Below the pieces are notes generated by a model. That model ran no database searches, had not been told where the DNA came from, and worked only from the letters and a program-made list of their open reading frames with translations. The translations under genes were made by a program, and so were the position numbers. From NCBI GenBank assembly GCA_964368755.1, contig CAYJCR010000003.1, forward strand, positions 56,247 through 120,246: a stretch of 64,000 nt of DNA, in the 5' to 3' direction. This DNA comes from CALVZT01 sp964368755. GTDB lineage: Bacteria; Bacillota; Clostridia; Christensenellales; UBA1242. Below are positions 1 to 7,307 of this stretch, piece after piece (the first letter of the stretch is position 1; the number at the start of each line of letters is the position of its first letter).

Positions 1-252
1 GCTTTTGTGATTAACAAAGCCGTACATATTGTATGTAATATTATAGTTAGAAACATCGCTAATAATAAAGACGTTCTTATTCCTTATGCTCTCATCGAGC
101 ACAACTTTGCCTTCTCCGTTAGAAAACCTCAAACATCTTGCATCTAACAAGAATGATTTTTTGCTATCTAACATTTTTTTAAGATAATTATTGACCTGTT
201 CGCCTTTGCCATTAAAACTGTCCATTGATATAATCTTGAATGGTTCTTTCAC
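1..252 (-). CDS. Ribose-phosphate pyrophosphokinase family protein, N-terminal part (runs off left edge)
   Basis: The first 84 codons are visible, reading leftward and cut by the window edge. I chose the GTG at 252 because AAGGAGA lies 8 bases upstream and no better in-frame start is present. The N-terminus (MKEPFKIISMDSF, then RFSNGEGKVVLDESIR, then VFIISDV) resembles the atypical ribose-phosphate pyrophosphokinases of Clostridia, which make PRPP from ribose 5-phosphate and ATP for nucleotide, His and Trp synthesis. The PRPP-binding loop and catalytic residues would lie outside the window, so the assignment rests on N-terminal similarity only. The gene is preceded by candidate promoters and a leader of up to about 170 nt. 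Confidence 0.7.
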   Translation of the reverse strand, partial: MKEPFKIISMDSFNGKGEQVNNYLKKMLDSKKSFLLDARCLRFSNGEGKVVLDESIRNKNVFIISDVSNYNITYNMYGFVNHKS

Positions 253-427
253 TTATCTATTCTCCTTGTTTTGTTAACAAAAAAAGACAACTCATTATAG
301 GGTTATCTTCTCATTGTATCTCCGATTGGTAGTTTGTTGCAAAAAAAACTGTGCCACGATGGGACATAAAGTTGTACATTTGCATTTGGAACAAACTGAC
401 AAATCTCACCTCTTTTGTAATAAATAT

Positions 428-457
428 AGTATAACAGTTATAGATGGACTTTGTCAA
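428..457 (-). promoter_or_regulatory. Sigma-A-type promoter for prs-like gene
   Basis: On the minus strand TTGACA (452-457) is followed after 18 bases by TATACT (428-433). This is a near-consensus vegetative promoter pointing toward the gene starting at 252, and predicts a leader of roughly 170 nt. Confidence 0.55.
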
Positions 458-501
458 ACAATTAAATCATTATGCGATTGTCTCAACAAAAAATACTTAC
501 A

Positions 502-530
502 TTGACATTTTGCATAAAATATATTACAAT
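502..530 (+). promoter_or_regulatory. Sigma-A-type promoter for the gene at 564
   Basis: TTGACA (502-507), 17-base spacer, TACAAT (525-530). Near consensus, with the ribosome binding site AAGGAGGG (547-554) and ATG at 564 just downstream. Confidence 0.75.
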
Positions 531-563
531 ATAAGTGTGCGAACATAAGGAGGGACCAAAAAT

Positions 564-1064
564 ATGAACGAAAAAAGTAGAAACTTTATTAACAACCTTA
601 TCACAGCCAAAGAGAAAGGATACGCTAGCATAGATACACTGAAGTATGTCATCCCAGCAGATGACAATGTCGGCAACCTGTATCTACAAGCACAGTATTC
701 TGAAGACAACATTAGCCACAGCATATACGAATACATAGTGCCAGCAGCAATCAAATACCTAAGAGAGAATAATATCTCTTCTGTCGTCAAACTAGTCGAT
801 GGATATAGAGATTTTAACATATGTGCCACATCAACCGTGGCAGGAATAATCAGAGCCAAACAAGCCGAACATCAAAAAATTGTAAGCGAAGTAATGAACT
901 TCAGTCCTAGATCCTCTTCAGAAAAATTCTTATATGACAGCTTCGTAGGAAGCCCAAGAGTTGATTATCAGGAAGAGATTGAATTGGCCGAAAATAGATT
1001 TGGCGAAGACGACGCCCAATACCTATCAAGTTTAGCAAAAAACGATGCTCCTTCGGAGGAGTAA
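564..1064 (+). CDS. Hypothetical protein (166 aa)
   Basis: A well-supported gene: it has a near-consensus promoter, a strong ribosome binding site (AAGGAGGG, about 10 bases before the ATG) and a terminator 20 bases after the stop. I do not recognise the product. It is a soluble, mostly helical-looking protein with no signal peptide or membrane segment and an acidic C-terminus (NRFGEDDAQYLSSL). It is monocistronic, divergent from the prs-like gene and convergent with the next gene, so context gives no function. Confidence 0.8.
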   Translation: MNEKSRNFINNLITAKEKGYASIDTLKYVIPADDNVGNLYLQAQYSEDNISHSIYEYIVPAAIKYLRENNISSVVKLVDGYRDFNICATSTVAGIIRAKQAEHQKIVSEVMNFSPRSSSEKFLYDSFVGSPRVDYQEEIELAENRFGEDDAQYLSSLAKNDAPSEE

Positions 1065-1082
1065 ATAATAGTTCGCAAACAC

Positions 1083-1122
1083 AAAAACAAGCATTGGAAA
1101 CTTATCCAATGCTTGTTTTTTT
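1083..1122 (+). terminator. Rho-independent terminator after the 166-aa gene
   Basis: A 16-bp perfect stem (1083-1098 with 1105-1120, core AAGCATTGGA/TCCAATGCTT), 6-base loop and T tract. The A-rich 5' side means it could also act on the leftward strand, but the leftward gene ending at 1152 lies on the other side. Confidence 0.9.
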
Positions 1123-1151
1123 ACTAATACAAAATCTAACTCCTAAGGCCG

Positions 1152-1553
1152 TTAGTTGTTATATATTGCATTGTATATCTCTACAACTGTATTGATACAT
1201 TTCTGAACCTTGTTCTGCACGGTTTTGTATAGACTCTCACTCTGATTGTCGATCGTAAGCCCAAGCATTACTCCTGCATTGTATTCTAGATCACACAACT
1301 GTCTTACAAGTTCTAACACGGTTGGTATATCATAGTCATTTGTTTCTTCAATCGTTGTCCTACACTCGGTCGCAAACTCTTCAAACACGTCGCCCACCAT
1401 TGTAGCAAGACAATTCTTGGCTTCCATGGTAGCTTTTTGACTATCAGCAAGTTCCCCATCGTTGAGTGCTATCTCGCTAGATACTAGTAGCTTGGATACA
1501 TGCCCAACCTGCTCAACCATTTCATACAATATTTCTAATAATTCATCATCCAT
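1152..1553 (-). CDS. Hypothetical acidic helical protein (133 aa)
   Basis: The ATG is preceded by AGGAGATAATT, a good ribosome binding site. The product is acidic, without signal peptide or membrane segment, and looks entirely alpha-helical, with long amphipathic stretches (for instance MDDELLEILYEMVEQVGHV and a C-terminal NTVVEIYNAIYNN). I recognise no family. It lies 60 bases downstream of an alpha/beta hydrolase gene of the same strand and may be co-transcribed with it. Confidence 0.75.
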   Translation of the reverse strand: MDDELLEILYEMVEQVGHVSKLLVSSEIALNDGELADSQKATMEAKNCLATMVGDVFEEFATECRTTIEETNDYDIPTVLELVRQLCDLEYNAGVMLGLTIDNQSESLYKTVQNKVQKCINTVVEIYNAIYNN

Positions 1554-1613
1554 AATTATCTCCTAATACTATTTGAATTTACTTTATTATCTACAAACTA
1601 TTTTTAGAGTAAT

Positions 1614-2183
1614 TTACATTAAATCATGTCTCTGCATTGTTGCTATTAATTCTGGCAATTCTTGTATGCCTGACTTTGCACCAAAGTGCCCTTTGTTCTC
1701 TAGATATATAAGTTCTGATTTTATCCTATGACTAAAGTTTTTTAACACCTCTTGTGGCACTATATGGTCGTTGGAATAGAAAGATATCCTTATCTTGACA
1801 TTATCTACTAGATAGTCAAGGGCTTGACTATTTGGTAGCGCATTATAAGTCTGCTCTCTGATAGATTCTTTAAGTTCAAACTTTTCATAAAACCCAGCAA
1901 GAGAAATAAATGCCTTAGGCTTCAATTTGTGCTTTGCCATGTATCTTATCGAAAAAGAATTGCCTATGCTATGAGCAATAATAATAGTGTCCTTATCAAA
2001 AGCACCTTCGTGTAGTAATTTATCGGCGATATTTTCAAAGTTTTCAAAAGTTGCCTCTCCATCACCAAAAAAAACAGGATGGTAAACTTTTATTCCTCGT
2101 GTAGACATCTCTTGCTCTAACCACGGAGCAATAGTCTTAGCAGTATTACCGTGTATTCCATGAAAGTATATAACTTTTGTCAT
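1614..2183 (-). CDS. RBBP9/YdeN-type alpha/beta hydrolase
   Basis: A 189-residue serine hydrolase of the small RBBP9/YdeN type. The N-terminal beta strand runs into an FHGIHGN oxyanion-loop motif. The nucleophile elbow is AHSIGNS, with the serine near residue 71. The C-terminal KGHFG carries the expected catalytic histidine. A catalytic aspartate is probably in the SNDHIVP segment. Substrate is unknown; relatives hydrolyse small esters. Cytoplasmic, with no signal peptide. The start has AGGAG 8 bases upstream. It is followed on the same strand by the 133-aa gene and preceded by the histidine phosphatase gene 42 bases away, so the three may form a small operon. Confidence 0.85.
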   Translation of the reverse strand: MTKVIYFHGIHGNTAKTIAPWLEQEMSTRGIKVYHPVFFGDGEATFENFENIADKLLHEGAFDKDTIIIAHSIGNSFSIRYMAKHKLKPKAFISLAGFYEKFELKESIREQTYNALPNSQALDYLVDNVKIRISFYSNDHIVPQEVLKNFSHRIKSELIYLENKGHFGAKSGIQELPELIATMQRHDLM

Positions 2184-2225
2184 ATTATCTCCTAATGTTA
2201 TTTGAATTCTATTTTAATATATCCC

Positions 2226-2795
2226 TTAGTTTTTTAAATGCCTCGATGCTAGCTCACAATCAATGTTATCAAATCTTTCAAACTCGCCCATATTGATATG
2301 TGGAGACTTAAGTTGTAAGATACGTTTCATATACGAGATTATTGAGCCATGAGATATCACAATAATTGTAGTGCCAAAGTTGTGATCGCCTGCATCGATT
2401 AAGAATTTGGTTAGTCGCAACTCTATTTCATATTTATTCTCACCATAGTCCCCGAAACGTACAAAATAATCTCCTGACTTTTGCTGTTCTCTTATATGAT
2501 CAATCTCTGCATTGTTTTGTTGTCCAGAATACTTGCCATAGCCTATCTCTCTGATACGATTGTCAATAAGGAGTTCTGCATTTGTCAATTTGTTTTGCAC
2601 ATAATGAGAAGTTTCAATTGTTCTTGGTAAGGGAGATACATATATTCTTACAATGTCTTGAGGAAGTTTGCTTGCAGACTCAACTACTTGCGCTATGCCC
2701 AACCTAGTAAGATGAGAGCCGTACTCTTCTTTGTCTGAAATTATTCCACGCACATTGTCAGTAGCTTCGCCATGTCGCATAAAAATTATATTCAT
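2226..2795 (-). CDS. Histidine phosphatase (phosphoglycerate mutase-like) family protein
   Basis: About 189 residues of the histidine phosphatase branch. The phosphate pocket motif FMRHGEATDN gives the phospho-accepting histidine near residue 7. A second histidine is in VISHGSIISYM, and an acidic pair lies in RIREIGYGKYSGQ. Such proteins remove phosphate from small metabolites, and the substrate cannot be read from sequence. I chose ATG 2795 over a TTG at 2810 because GGAGAGGAAG sits correctly before the ATG while the TTG overlaps it. A decayed copy of the gene's 3' end lies just upstream (2845-2925). Confidence 0.85.
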   Translation of the reverse strand: MNIIFMRHGEATDNVRGIISDKEEYGSHLTRLGIAQVVESASKLPQDIVRIYVSPLPRTIETSHYVQNKLTNAELLIDNRIREIGYGKYSGQQNNAEIDHIREQQKSGDYFVRFGDYGENKYEIELRLTKFLIDAGDHNFGTTIIVISHGSIISYMKRILQLKSPHINMGEFERFDNIDCELASRHLKN

Positions 2796-2844
2796 CTTCT
2801 TCCTCTCCAAATGCCATCTGTATAAACTCTTGCTTCGATATATT

Positions 2845-2925
2845 CTGTAGTTTTTCTAAGTGCCTTGATACTGGCCCACAAATAATATTATCAAATCTTT
2901 CAAACTCGCCCATATTGATATGTGG
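2845..2925 (-). pseudogene. Remnant of a second histidine phosphatase gene (C-terminal part only)
   Basis: The stretch repeats the 3' end of the adjacent phosphatase gene. Thirty-eight bases are identical (2888-2925 with 2266-2303), and the flank out to about 2845 is similar with substitutions. It encodes PHINMGEFERFDNI followed by a diverged tail, without the catalytic N-terminus and without a start. It looks like the leftover of a tandem duplication or of a lost paralogue. Confidence 0.75.
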
Positions 2926-2942
2926 TTAGAACTAAGTGTTAA

Positions 2943-3374
2943 TTACAATTTTTTGAGCATTACCTTTGGAAAGCACTTAACCTGAAAGTCAGGGCAAGTA
3001 AAACATTCTGAAAAGCTCGGTGCCTCTTCCCTTTTAATTAGTTCAAAGCCTAAGCCCAAAAATACTGAGGGATTTTTTGCAACCAAATAGATGTACCCCC
3101 CCCCACTATCTTTTTTAATTCTATCAAAACACGTCTCAACTAACTTAGTACATATGCCCTGTCTTTCTCTTTCAGGGATCACAGCAACTTCATCAAGAAT
3201 ATAATTGTCACCCTCTTTGCATATAGTGATAGCTGCAACAAACTTGTTATCAATCTTAGCAACATATGAATACACTGGAGGATGATAATACTGCTTATCG
3301 TCGCCAAACTCTATTCCTCTTGAACAATAAAAGTCAATTAAAGAATTGTGATTTTTTTCTTCAATAATGTGCAT
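2943..3374 (-). CDS. GNAT family N-acetyltransferase
   Basis: 143 residues with the GNAT fold order. A central strand pair (FVAAITICKEGDNYILDEVAVIPERERQG) leads to the acetyl-CoA pyrophosphate-binding segment. Here that segment reads ERQGICTKLVE in place of the usual R/Q-x-x-G-x-G/A. It is followed by the FLGLGFELIKR motif typical of the last strands. It transfers an acetyl group from acetyl-CoA to an unknown amine. The ATG has AAGGAG upstream. It lies between the phosphatase remnant and the tRNA gene on the same strand. Substrate cannot be predicted. Confidence 0.8.
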   Translation of the reverse strand: MHIIEEKNHNSLIDFYCSRGIEFGDDKQYYHPPVYSYVAKIDNKFVAAITICKEGDNYILDEVAVIPERERQGICTKLVETCFDRIKKDSGGGYIYLVAKNPSVFLGLGFELIKREEAPSFSECFTCPDFQVKCFPKVMLKKL

Positions 3375-3429
3375 ATATGCTCCTTATACTCTTTTTTTCG
3401 TTATGAAAAAATTCAAATATAATTATTTT

Positions 3430-3504
3430 TGGCGTCCCCAGAAAGACTCGAACTCTCCTTAATGGTTCCGAAGACCATTGTGTTATCCACTACACTATGG
3501 GGAC
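3430..3504 (-). tRNA. tRNA-Arg (anticodon UCG)
   Basis: The cloverleaf folds completely: 7-bp acceptor (GTCCCCA/TGGGGAC), D stem GTGT/ACAC with GG in the loop, anticodon stem ATGGT/ACCAT around loop CTTCGGA, four-base variable region, T stem GAGAG/CTTTC with TTCGAGT loop, G discriminator, and an encoded CCA end. Anticodon TCG reads CGN arginine codons. A promoter lies about 50 bases upstream. Confidence 0.92.
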
Positions 3505-3554
3505 ATATTACGATTGGTTAAATATGCTTAATTTATGGATTATTTTATGACACA

Positions 3555-3584
3555 AGTATAGCATTATTTTCTGCTTTTTGACAA
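3555..3584 (-). promoter_or_regulatory. Promoter for tRNA-Arg
   Basis: Minus strand TTGTCA (3579-3584), 18-base spacer, TATACT (3555-3560), about 50 bases before the mature tRNA 5' end. The rest of 3505-3758 is very AT-rich and shows no gene. Confidence 0.6.
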
Positions 3585-3723
3585 CATATTGATGTCAATA
3601 TCGATTGCATTGGAAAAAAATATTGCAAATTATGCAAGTTACTCTTGATTTTTTGTTACAAAAGAGTATTCTACATATAATGTAATAATTTATATAATAT
3701 TATTATATTAAACCACGATTAAG

Positions 3724-3752
3724 TTGTAGTTTTGCAAAAACTTTGATATACT
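3724..3752 (+). promoter_or_regulatory. Promoter placed for a leaderless transcript (DUF951 gene)
   Basis: TTGTAG (3724-3729), 17-base spacer, TATACT (3747-3752), then only six bases before ATG 3759. The expected transcription start is therefore at or next to the A of the ATG, and no Shine-Dalgarno sequence is present. Confidence 0.6.
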
Positions 3753-3758
3753 TAATCT

Positions 3759-3935
3759 ATGCAAAAAATCTATAGCATTGGTGATAAGATAGTTACAAAG
3801 AAATGTCATCCTTGTGGTGGCAATATTTGGACAGTCGTAAGAATCGGCGCTGATATAAAAGTCAAATGCGATACTTGTGGGCATATCATTATGACAACTG
3901 CTTCGGGTTTGCAAAAAATGGAGAGTAAAAAGTAA
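3759..3935 (+). CDS. DUF951 (YyzM-like) small zinc-ribbon-like protein
   Basis: A 58-residue protein with the DUF951 pattern: an N-terminal YSIGDKIVTKKCHPCGGN, then W-x-V-x-R-x-G-A-D-I-K-V, then KCDTCGHIIM. The paired Cys motifs (CHPC, CDTC) suggest metal binding. Function of the family is unknown; in Bacillus the relative yyzM lies close to oriC near ychF. The stop codon is two bases before the GTG of the signal peptidase gene, so the two are translationally coupled. The gene has no ribosome binding site and its promoter -10 box ends six bases before the ATG, so the mRNA is probably leaderless. Confidence 0.85.
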   Translation: MQKIYSIGDKIVTKKCHPCGGNIWTVVRIGADIKVKCDTCGHIIMTTASGLQKMESKK

Positions 3936-3937
3936 CG

Positions 3938-4660
3938 GTGGATATTCAAGACCAAATAGATTACATTAACAATAGCGAAATCGCACCTTCTCGCCCAAAG
4001 AAAAAGAAGAAATGGTGGGTTATAACTCTTCAAGTTGTACTTGCTATACTTTTGGCTCTTGGAGTGGCTTTTTCTATATTCTCTATTATTTATCGTGAGA
4101 TAGAAGTCATTGGGCCATCTATGCAACCGACTTTCAACAACAGCATAGCCGACAACTTGTCTACTGCCGAATATGAGGCCTCTGCTTACAAAGACAGAGT
4201 ATGTGTCAATAGATTTAAGAATGGTGCTCGTGGAGATATCATTGTGTTCAAACGCAATGGCAAAAATCTCATCAAAAGGATTATAGCCGTCAGTGGCGAT
4301 ACTGTTGATATAAAACAATGCCCAGAACAGAATAATAATTACGTTGTATATGTTAATGGAGAGGCATTGATCGAGAATTATATCAAAGATGCAGGTTCTG
4401 ATGTTATGCACAACAGACTGAGTGCTTTTGTTGCTCTCAAACGTTCGTTAGGATATGACTATGCCTCTGCGATCACTGTGCCAGATGGACAGGTCTTCGT
4501 GTTAGGAGACAATCGACTTCATAGCGAAGATAGCATATCATTTGGATTTGTTAACAGAAGTGATGTTGTAGGAAGAGTCGATATTATCATTCCATACAAT
4601 GTGTCTATCATCCAATATTATTGGATCAAAATAAAAGGATTCTTTGGAATAAGAAGTTAG
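3938..4660 (+). CDS. lepB: Signal peptidase I
   Basis: 240 residues. A short cytoplasmic tail ends in a lysine-rich stretch (KKKKK, residues 21-25), then one membrane segment (about 27-51). The extracytoplasmic catalytic domain follows. The nucleophile is in GPSMQPT (Ser61), and the general-base lysine is in LIKRIIAVSGD (Lys113). The conserved GDNRLHSEDS box is near 192. It cleaves signal peptides from exported proteins at the outer membrane face. A longer than usual segment separates the Ser and Lys boxes. The GTG start two bases after the DUF951 stop has GGAGAG inside the upstream gene and signals coupling. Confidence 0.9.
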   Translation: MDIQDQIDYINNSEIAPSRPKKKKKWWVITLQVVLAILLALGVAFSIFSIIYREIEVIGPSMQPTFNNSIADNLSTAEYEASAYKDRVCVNRFKNGARGDIIVFKRNGKNLIKRIIAVSGDTVDIKQCPEQNNNYVVYVNGEALIENYIKDAGSDVMHNRLSAFVALKRSLGYDYASAITVPDGQVFVLGDNRLHSEDSISFGFVNRSDVVGRVDIIIPYNVSIIQYYWIKIKGFFGIRS

Positions 4661-4665
4661 GACAG

Positions 4666-5172
4666 ATGAAAAAGAATTATTTAACCCCAACATTTATCAA
4701 AACATTTTGTTTGGTGCTGGCCTTTGTTGTATTGGCGAGCATTCTTATCATTGTAGATAGATCTAAGGTTATCAACGTTGACAAGCATTTCGATAGTGAT
4801 ATCACGGTCACTTACTTGTCAGCCGAATCAGAAACAGACGAGTTGGTGACCGTAACACAACAACTAACAGACCTCAAAGGTAAGGATATGCCTACAACAA
4901 ATTATCACAGCATAATACTTACTTGCAAAGAGGATATAACATATCGTGATCTTACTCTCAAACTTACTAGTGAGAACGAGCAAACGGTAGACATCAAAGT
5001 CTACTGCAACAACGAGACCGTTGGCGACAATACTTCGCTTTTGGTCAAAAGTGGTAAAACAAGTTACTACAAATTATCTCACAAACTCAGTCTATCAAAA
5101 GGTGATAGTTTGAAGATAGAGTTCGTATCACAAGAAGCCTTGCATGTTTCTTCATTCGGTCTATGCAAGTGA
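4666..5172 (+). CDS. Membrane-anchored hypothetical protein (168 aa)
   Basis: I chose ATG 4666, preceded by TTAGGACAG, instead of an upstream TTG that would overlap lepB by 40 bases. The product starts MKKNYLTPTFIKTF and has one hydrophobic helix (about 10-30). A Ser/Thr-rich extracytoplasmic domain of probable beta-sandwich character follows, with no catalytic motif I can see. It directly follows lepB with a five-base gap and is followed by the aspS promoter, so it is the last gene of the DUF951-lepB unit. Its function is unknown. Confidence 0.75.
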   Translation: MKKNYLTPTFIKTFCLVLAFVVLASILIIVDRSKVINVDKHFDSDITVTYLSAESETDELVTVTQQLTDLKGKDMPTTNYHSIILTCKEDITYRDLTLKLTSENEQTVDIKVYCNNETVGDNTSLLVKSGKTSYYKLSHKLSLSKGDSLKIEFVSQEALHVSSFGLCK

Positions 5173-5181
5173 CAAACACGT

Positions 5182-5210
5182 TTGACAATCTTTTGTTAGA
5201 TAGATATACT
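5182..5210 (+). promoter_or_regulatory. Strong sigma-A-type promoter of the aspS-gatCAB operon
   Basis: TTGACA (5182-5187), 17-base spacer, TATACT (5205-5210). The leader is about 30 nt, too short for a T-box riboswitch. Confidence 0.85.
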
Positions 5211-5245
5211 AACAATGAAAATATTACATTTATGGAGAAAAAATT

Positions 5246-6997
5246 ATGGACAAAATAGCAAAAAACCAATATCGTGACCATAGTTGTGGCGACGTCACGA
5301 AAGAAGATGTCGGCAAGGTAGTTAAAGTTGCCGGCTGGGTAAGTACAATACGTGACCATGGTGGTATAACATTTATCGACCTACGTGATCACTATGGAGT
5401 TGTACAATTAGTTACAAAAGAAGGTTTTGATATCAAAGGGCTTAGCAAAGAGAATGTTATTTCGGCTAGTGGTAAGGTTCTTGCAAGAACACCTAACAAT
5501 ATCAACCCAAAGATTAAGACTGGCGAGATCGAGATTGAGATAGAAGAGTTCAAAGTGCTTGGCGAGTGCTTGCATACCCTTCCTTTTGATATCTCCGACA
5601 GCGAGAATATCAAAGATGACTTGAGATTCAAGTATAGATACCTTGACTTGAGAAATCCTGAGACACACAAGAAGATAATGCTCAGAAGTGACGTGCTTCA
5701 CTTCGTACGCAACAAGATGTATGATCTCAACTTCACAGAAGTTCAGACACCTATACTTACTTCATCATCTCCTGAAGGAGCAAGGGACTTCATAGTTCCT
5801 AGCAGACTCAACCCTGGCAAATTCTATGCTCTTCCACAAGCACCACAACAGTTCAAACAGTTGTTGATGTGCTCGGGATTTGATAGATATTATCAGATTG
5901 CACCATGCTTCAGAGATGAAGATGCCAGAGCTGACCGTAGTCCTGGAGAGTTCTATCAAATGGATATGGAGATGAGCTTCGCTACACAAGAAGATATCTT
6001 CGCAGTTATTGAAGATGTATTGTATAGCACATTTGCTCACTACTCTGATTATGATATCACAAAACCTCCATTCGTACGTATCCCATATCTTGAAGCAATG
6101 AATAAGTATTGCTCAGACAAGCCTGACCTTAGGAATCCTCTTGTCTGTCACGATATGACTGAGATATTCAAAGACACTACTTTCTCAGTATTCCAGAATG
6201 TTACTGTCAAAGCTATCTGCGCTCCATGTGGGGACAAGCCAAGAAGATGGTTCGATGCAATGGTTAAGAACATTATTGACAACGAAGGCAAAGGTCTTGG
6301 ATATATCAAATATGATGAGAACGAAGTAGTAAGTGGTGCTCCAGTTAAGTTCTTCTCAGAGAAAGAACTTGCAGATATAAAGAAAGAATGTAATGCCAAA
6401 GCAAATGATGTTGTATTCTTTATTGCTGATAAGAAGAATATGGCAACTAAGTTGACAAACGTACTTAGGAACACTCTTGGCAAAGAGCTTGGACTTATCA
6501 ACGAAAAAGAGTTTAAGTTCTGCTGGATAGTAGACTTCCCATTCTTCGAAGAAGATGAAGAAACCGGCGCTGTTGCATTCTCACACAACCCATTCTCTAT
6601 GCCACAAGGCGGTATGGAAGCCCTCAAAGGACCAGACCCATATGCTATAAGAGCCTTCCAATACGACGTTGTACTCAACGGTGTTGAGATGGCCTCAGGT
6701 GGTGTCAGGAACCACGAGCCAGAAGTTATGAAGAAGGCTTTTGAGATCGCAGGGTATTCTAGTGATGTTGTTGAGAGTAAGTTCCCAGCACTATATAATG
6801 CATTCCAATACGGAGCTCCTCCACATGCTGGACTTGCATTTGGATTCGATAGAGTTCTTATGTTCTTGTGTGGCACAGAAGCAATCAAAGATGTTATTGC
6901 TTTCCCACTCAATAGCAAAGCACAAGACTTACTTATGGGTGCTCCAAATGATGTTACTGAGAAGCAACTTCGTGAGACTCATATCAAACTAAGATAA
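5246..6997 (+). CDS. aspS: Aspartyl-tRNA synthetase, probably non-discriminating (Asp/Asn)
   Basis: 583 residues, usual for bacterial AspRS. An N-terminal OB-fold anticodon-binding domain (about 1-120) is followed by the class II core. The core carries motif 2 (FRDEDARADRSPGE), a bacterial GAD insertion (about 300-420) and motif 3 (GLAFGFDRVLMF). It attaches aspartate to tRNA-Asp. Position 38, in IRDHGG, is His; as I recall, bacterial non-discriminating enzymes carry His here and discriminating ones Leu. With gatCAB directly downstream, it probably also charges tRNA-Asn with Asp for later amidation. ATG 5246 has TGGAG upstream. First gene of a four-gene operon. Confidence 0.95.
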   Translation: MDKIAKNQYRDHSCGDVTKEDVGKVVKVAGWVSTIRDHGGITFIDLRDHYGVVQLVTKEGFDIKGLSKENVISASGKVLARTPNNINPKIKTGEIEIEIEEFKVLGECLHTLPFDISDSENIKDDLRFKYRYLDLRNPETHKKIMLRSDVLHFVRNKMYDLNFTEVQTPILTSSSPEGARDFIVPSRLNPGKFYALPQAPQQFKQLLMCSGFDRYYQIAPCFRDEDARADRSPGEFYQMDMEMSFATQEDIFAVIEDVLYSTFAHYSDYDITKPPFVRIPYLEAMNKYCSDKPDLRNPLVCHDMTEIFKDTTFSVFQNVTVKAICAPCGDKPRRWFDAMVKNIIDNEGKGLGYIKYDENEVVSGAPVKFFSEKELADIKKECNAKANDVVFFIADKKNMATKLTNVLRNTLGKELGLINEKEFKFCWIVDFPFFEEDEETGAVAFSHNPFSMPQGGMEALKGPDPYAIRAFQYDVVLNGVEMASGGVRNHEPEVMKKAFEIAGYSSDVVESKFPALYNAFQYGAPPHAGLAFGFDRVLMFLCGTEAIKDVIAFPLNSKAQDLLMGAPNDVTEKQLRETHIKLR

Positions 6998-7012
6998 GGA
7001 GAAATTAGATCA

Positions 7013-7297
7013 ATGGCATTTACTGACAAAGAAATAAGGCATCTAGCCAAACTATCTGCACTTGACTTCAAAGATGAAGAGATTAAGTCCTTTGGAGAAG
7101 AGTTCGAGAATATAACCAAGTTCGTATCACAGATACAGAATGCCAAAATCCCTGCTGGGATAGTTTATGACAAGGTTATACCACTTGCAGAGCTCCGTGA
7201 AGATGTGCCAAAAAAATCATTTAGCAACGATGAAGTTCTCCTTAATGCACCATCAAAAGCAAGAGGGGCGTTCTCTGTTCCTCTTATGATGGAATAA
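7013..7297 (+). CDS. gatC: Asp/Glu-tRNA(Asn/Gln) amidotransferase subunit C
   Basis: 94 residues with the GatC N-terminus (TDKEIRHLAKLSALDF) and the C-terminal conserved LREDVPKKS and LLNAPSKARGAFSVPLM segments. GatC wraps around and stabilises the GatA-GatB pair. It starts 15 bases after aspS, with AAGGAG upstream, and is followed by gatA after 10 bases, all one operon. Confidence 0.95.
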   Translation: MAFTDKEIRHLAKLSALDFKDEEIKSFGEEFENITKFVSQIQNAKIPAGIVYDKVIPLAELREDVPKKSFSNDEVLLNAPSKARGAFSVPLMME

Positions 7298-7307
7298 GGA
7301 GTTATCG

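Larger units (their letters stand above)
253..563. other. Divergent intergenic region between prs-like gene and unknown gene
   Basis: This 311-base region separates two divergent genes. It holds a rightward promoter (502-530), a leftward promoter (428-457) and a possible second leftward promoter (TTGCAA, 18 nt, TACAAT) closer to the prs-like gene. A 63-codon open frame inside it lacks a ribosome binding site and resembles no family I know, so I did not call it a gene. I recognise no riboswitch. Confidence 0.5.

Noticed and set aside
314..505. 63-codon open frame in the first intergenic region
   Set aside because: No ribosome binding site, TTG start, no family pattern, and it overlaps promoters of both neighbours.
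5211..5245. T-box riboswitch before aspS (also considered for metG and argS)
   Set aside because: Leaders are only tens of bases long or the genes lie inside operons; no T-box sequence is present.
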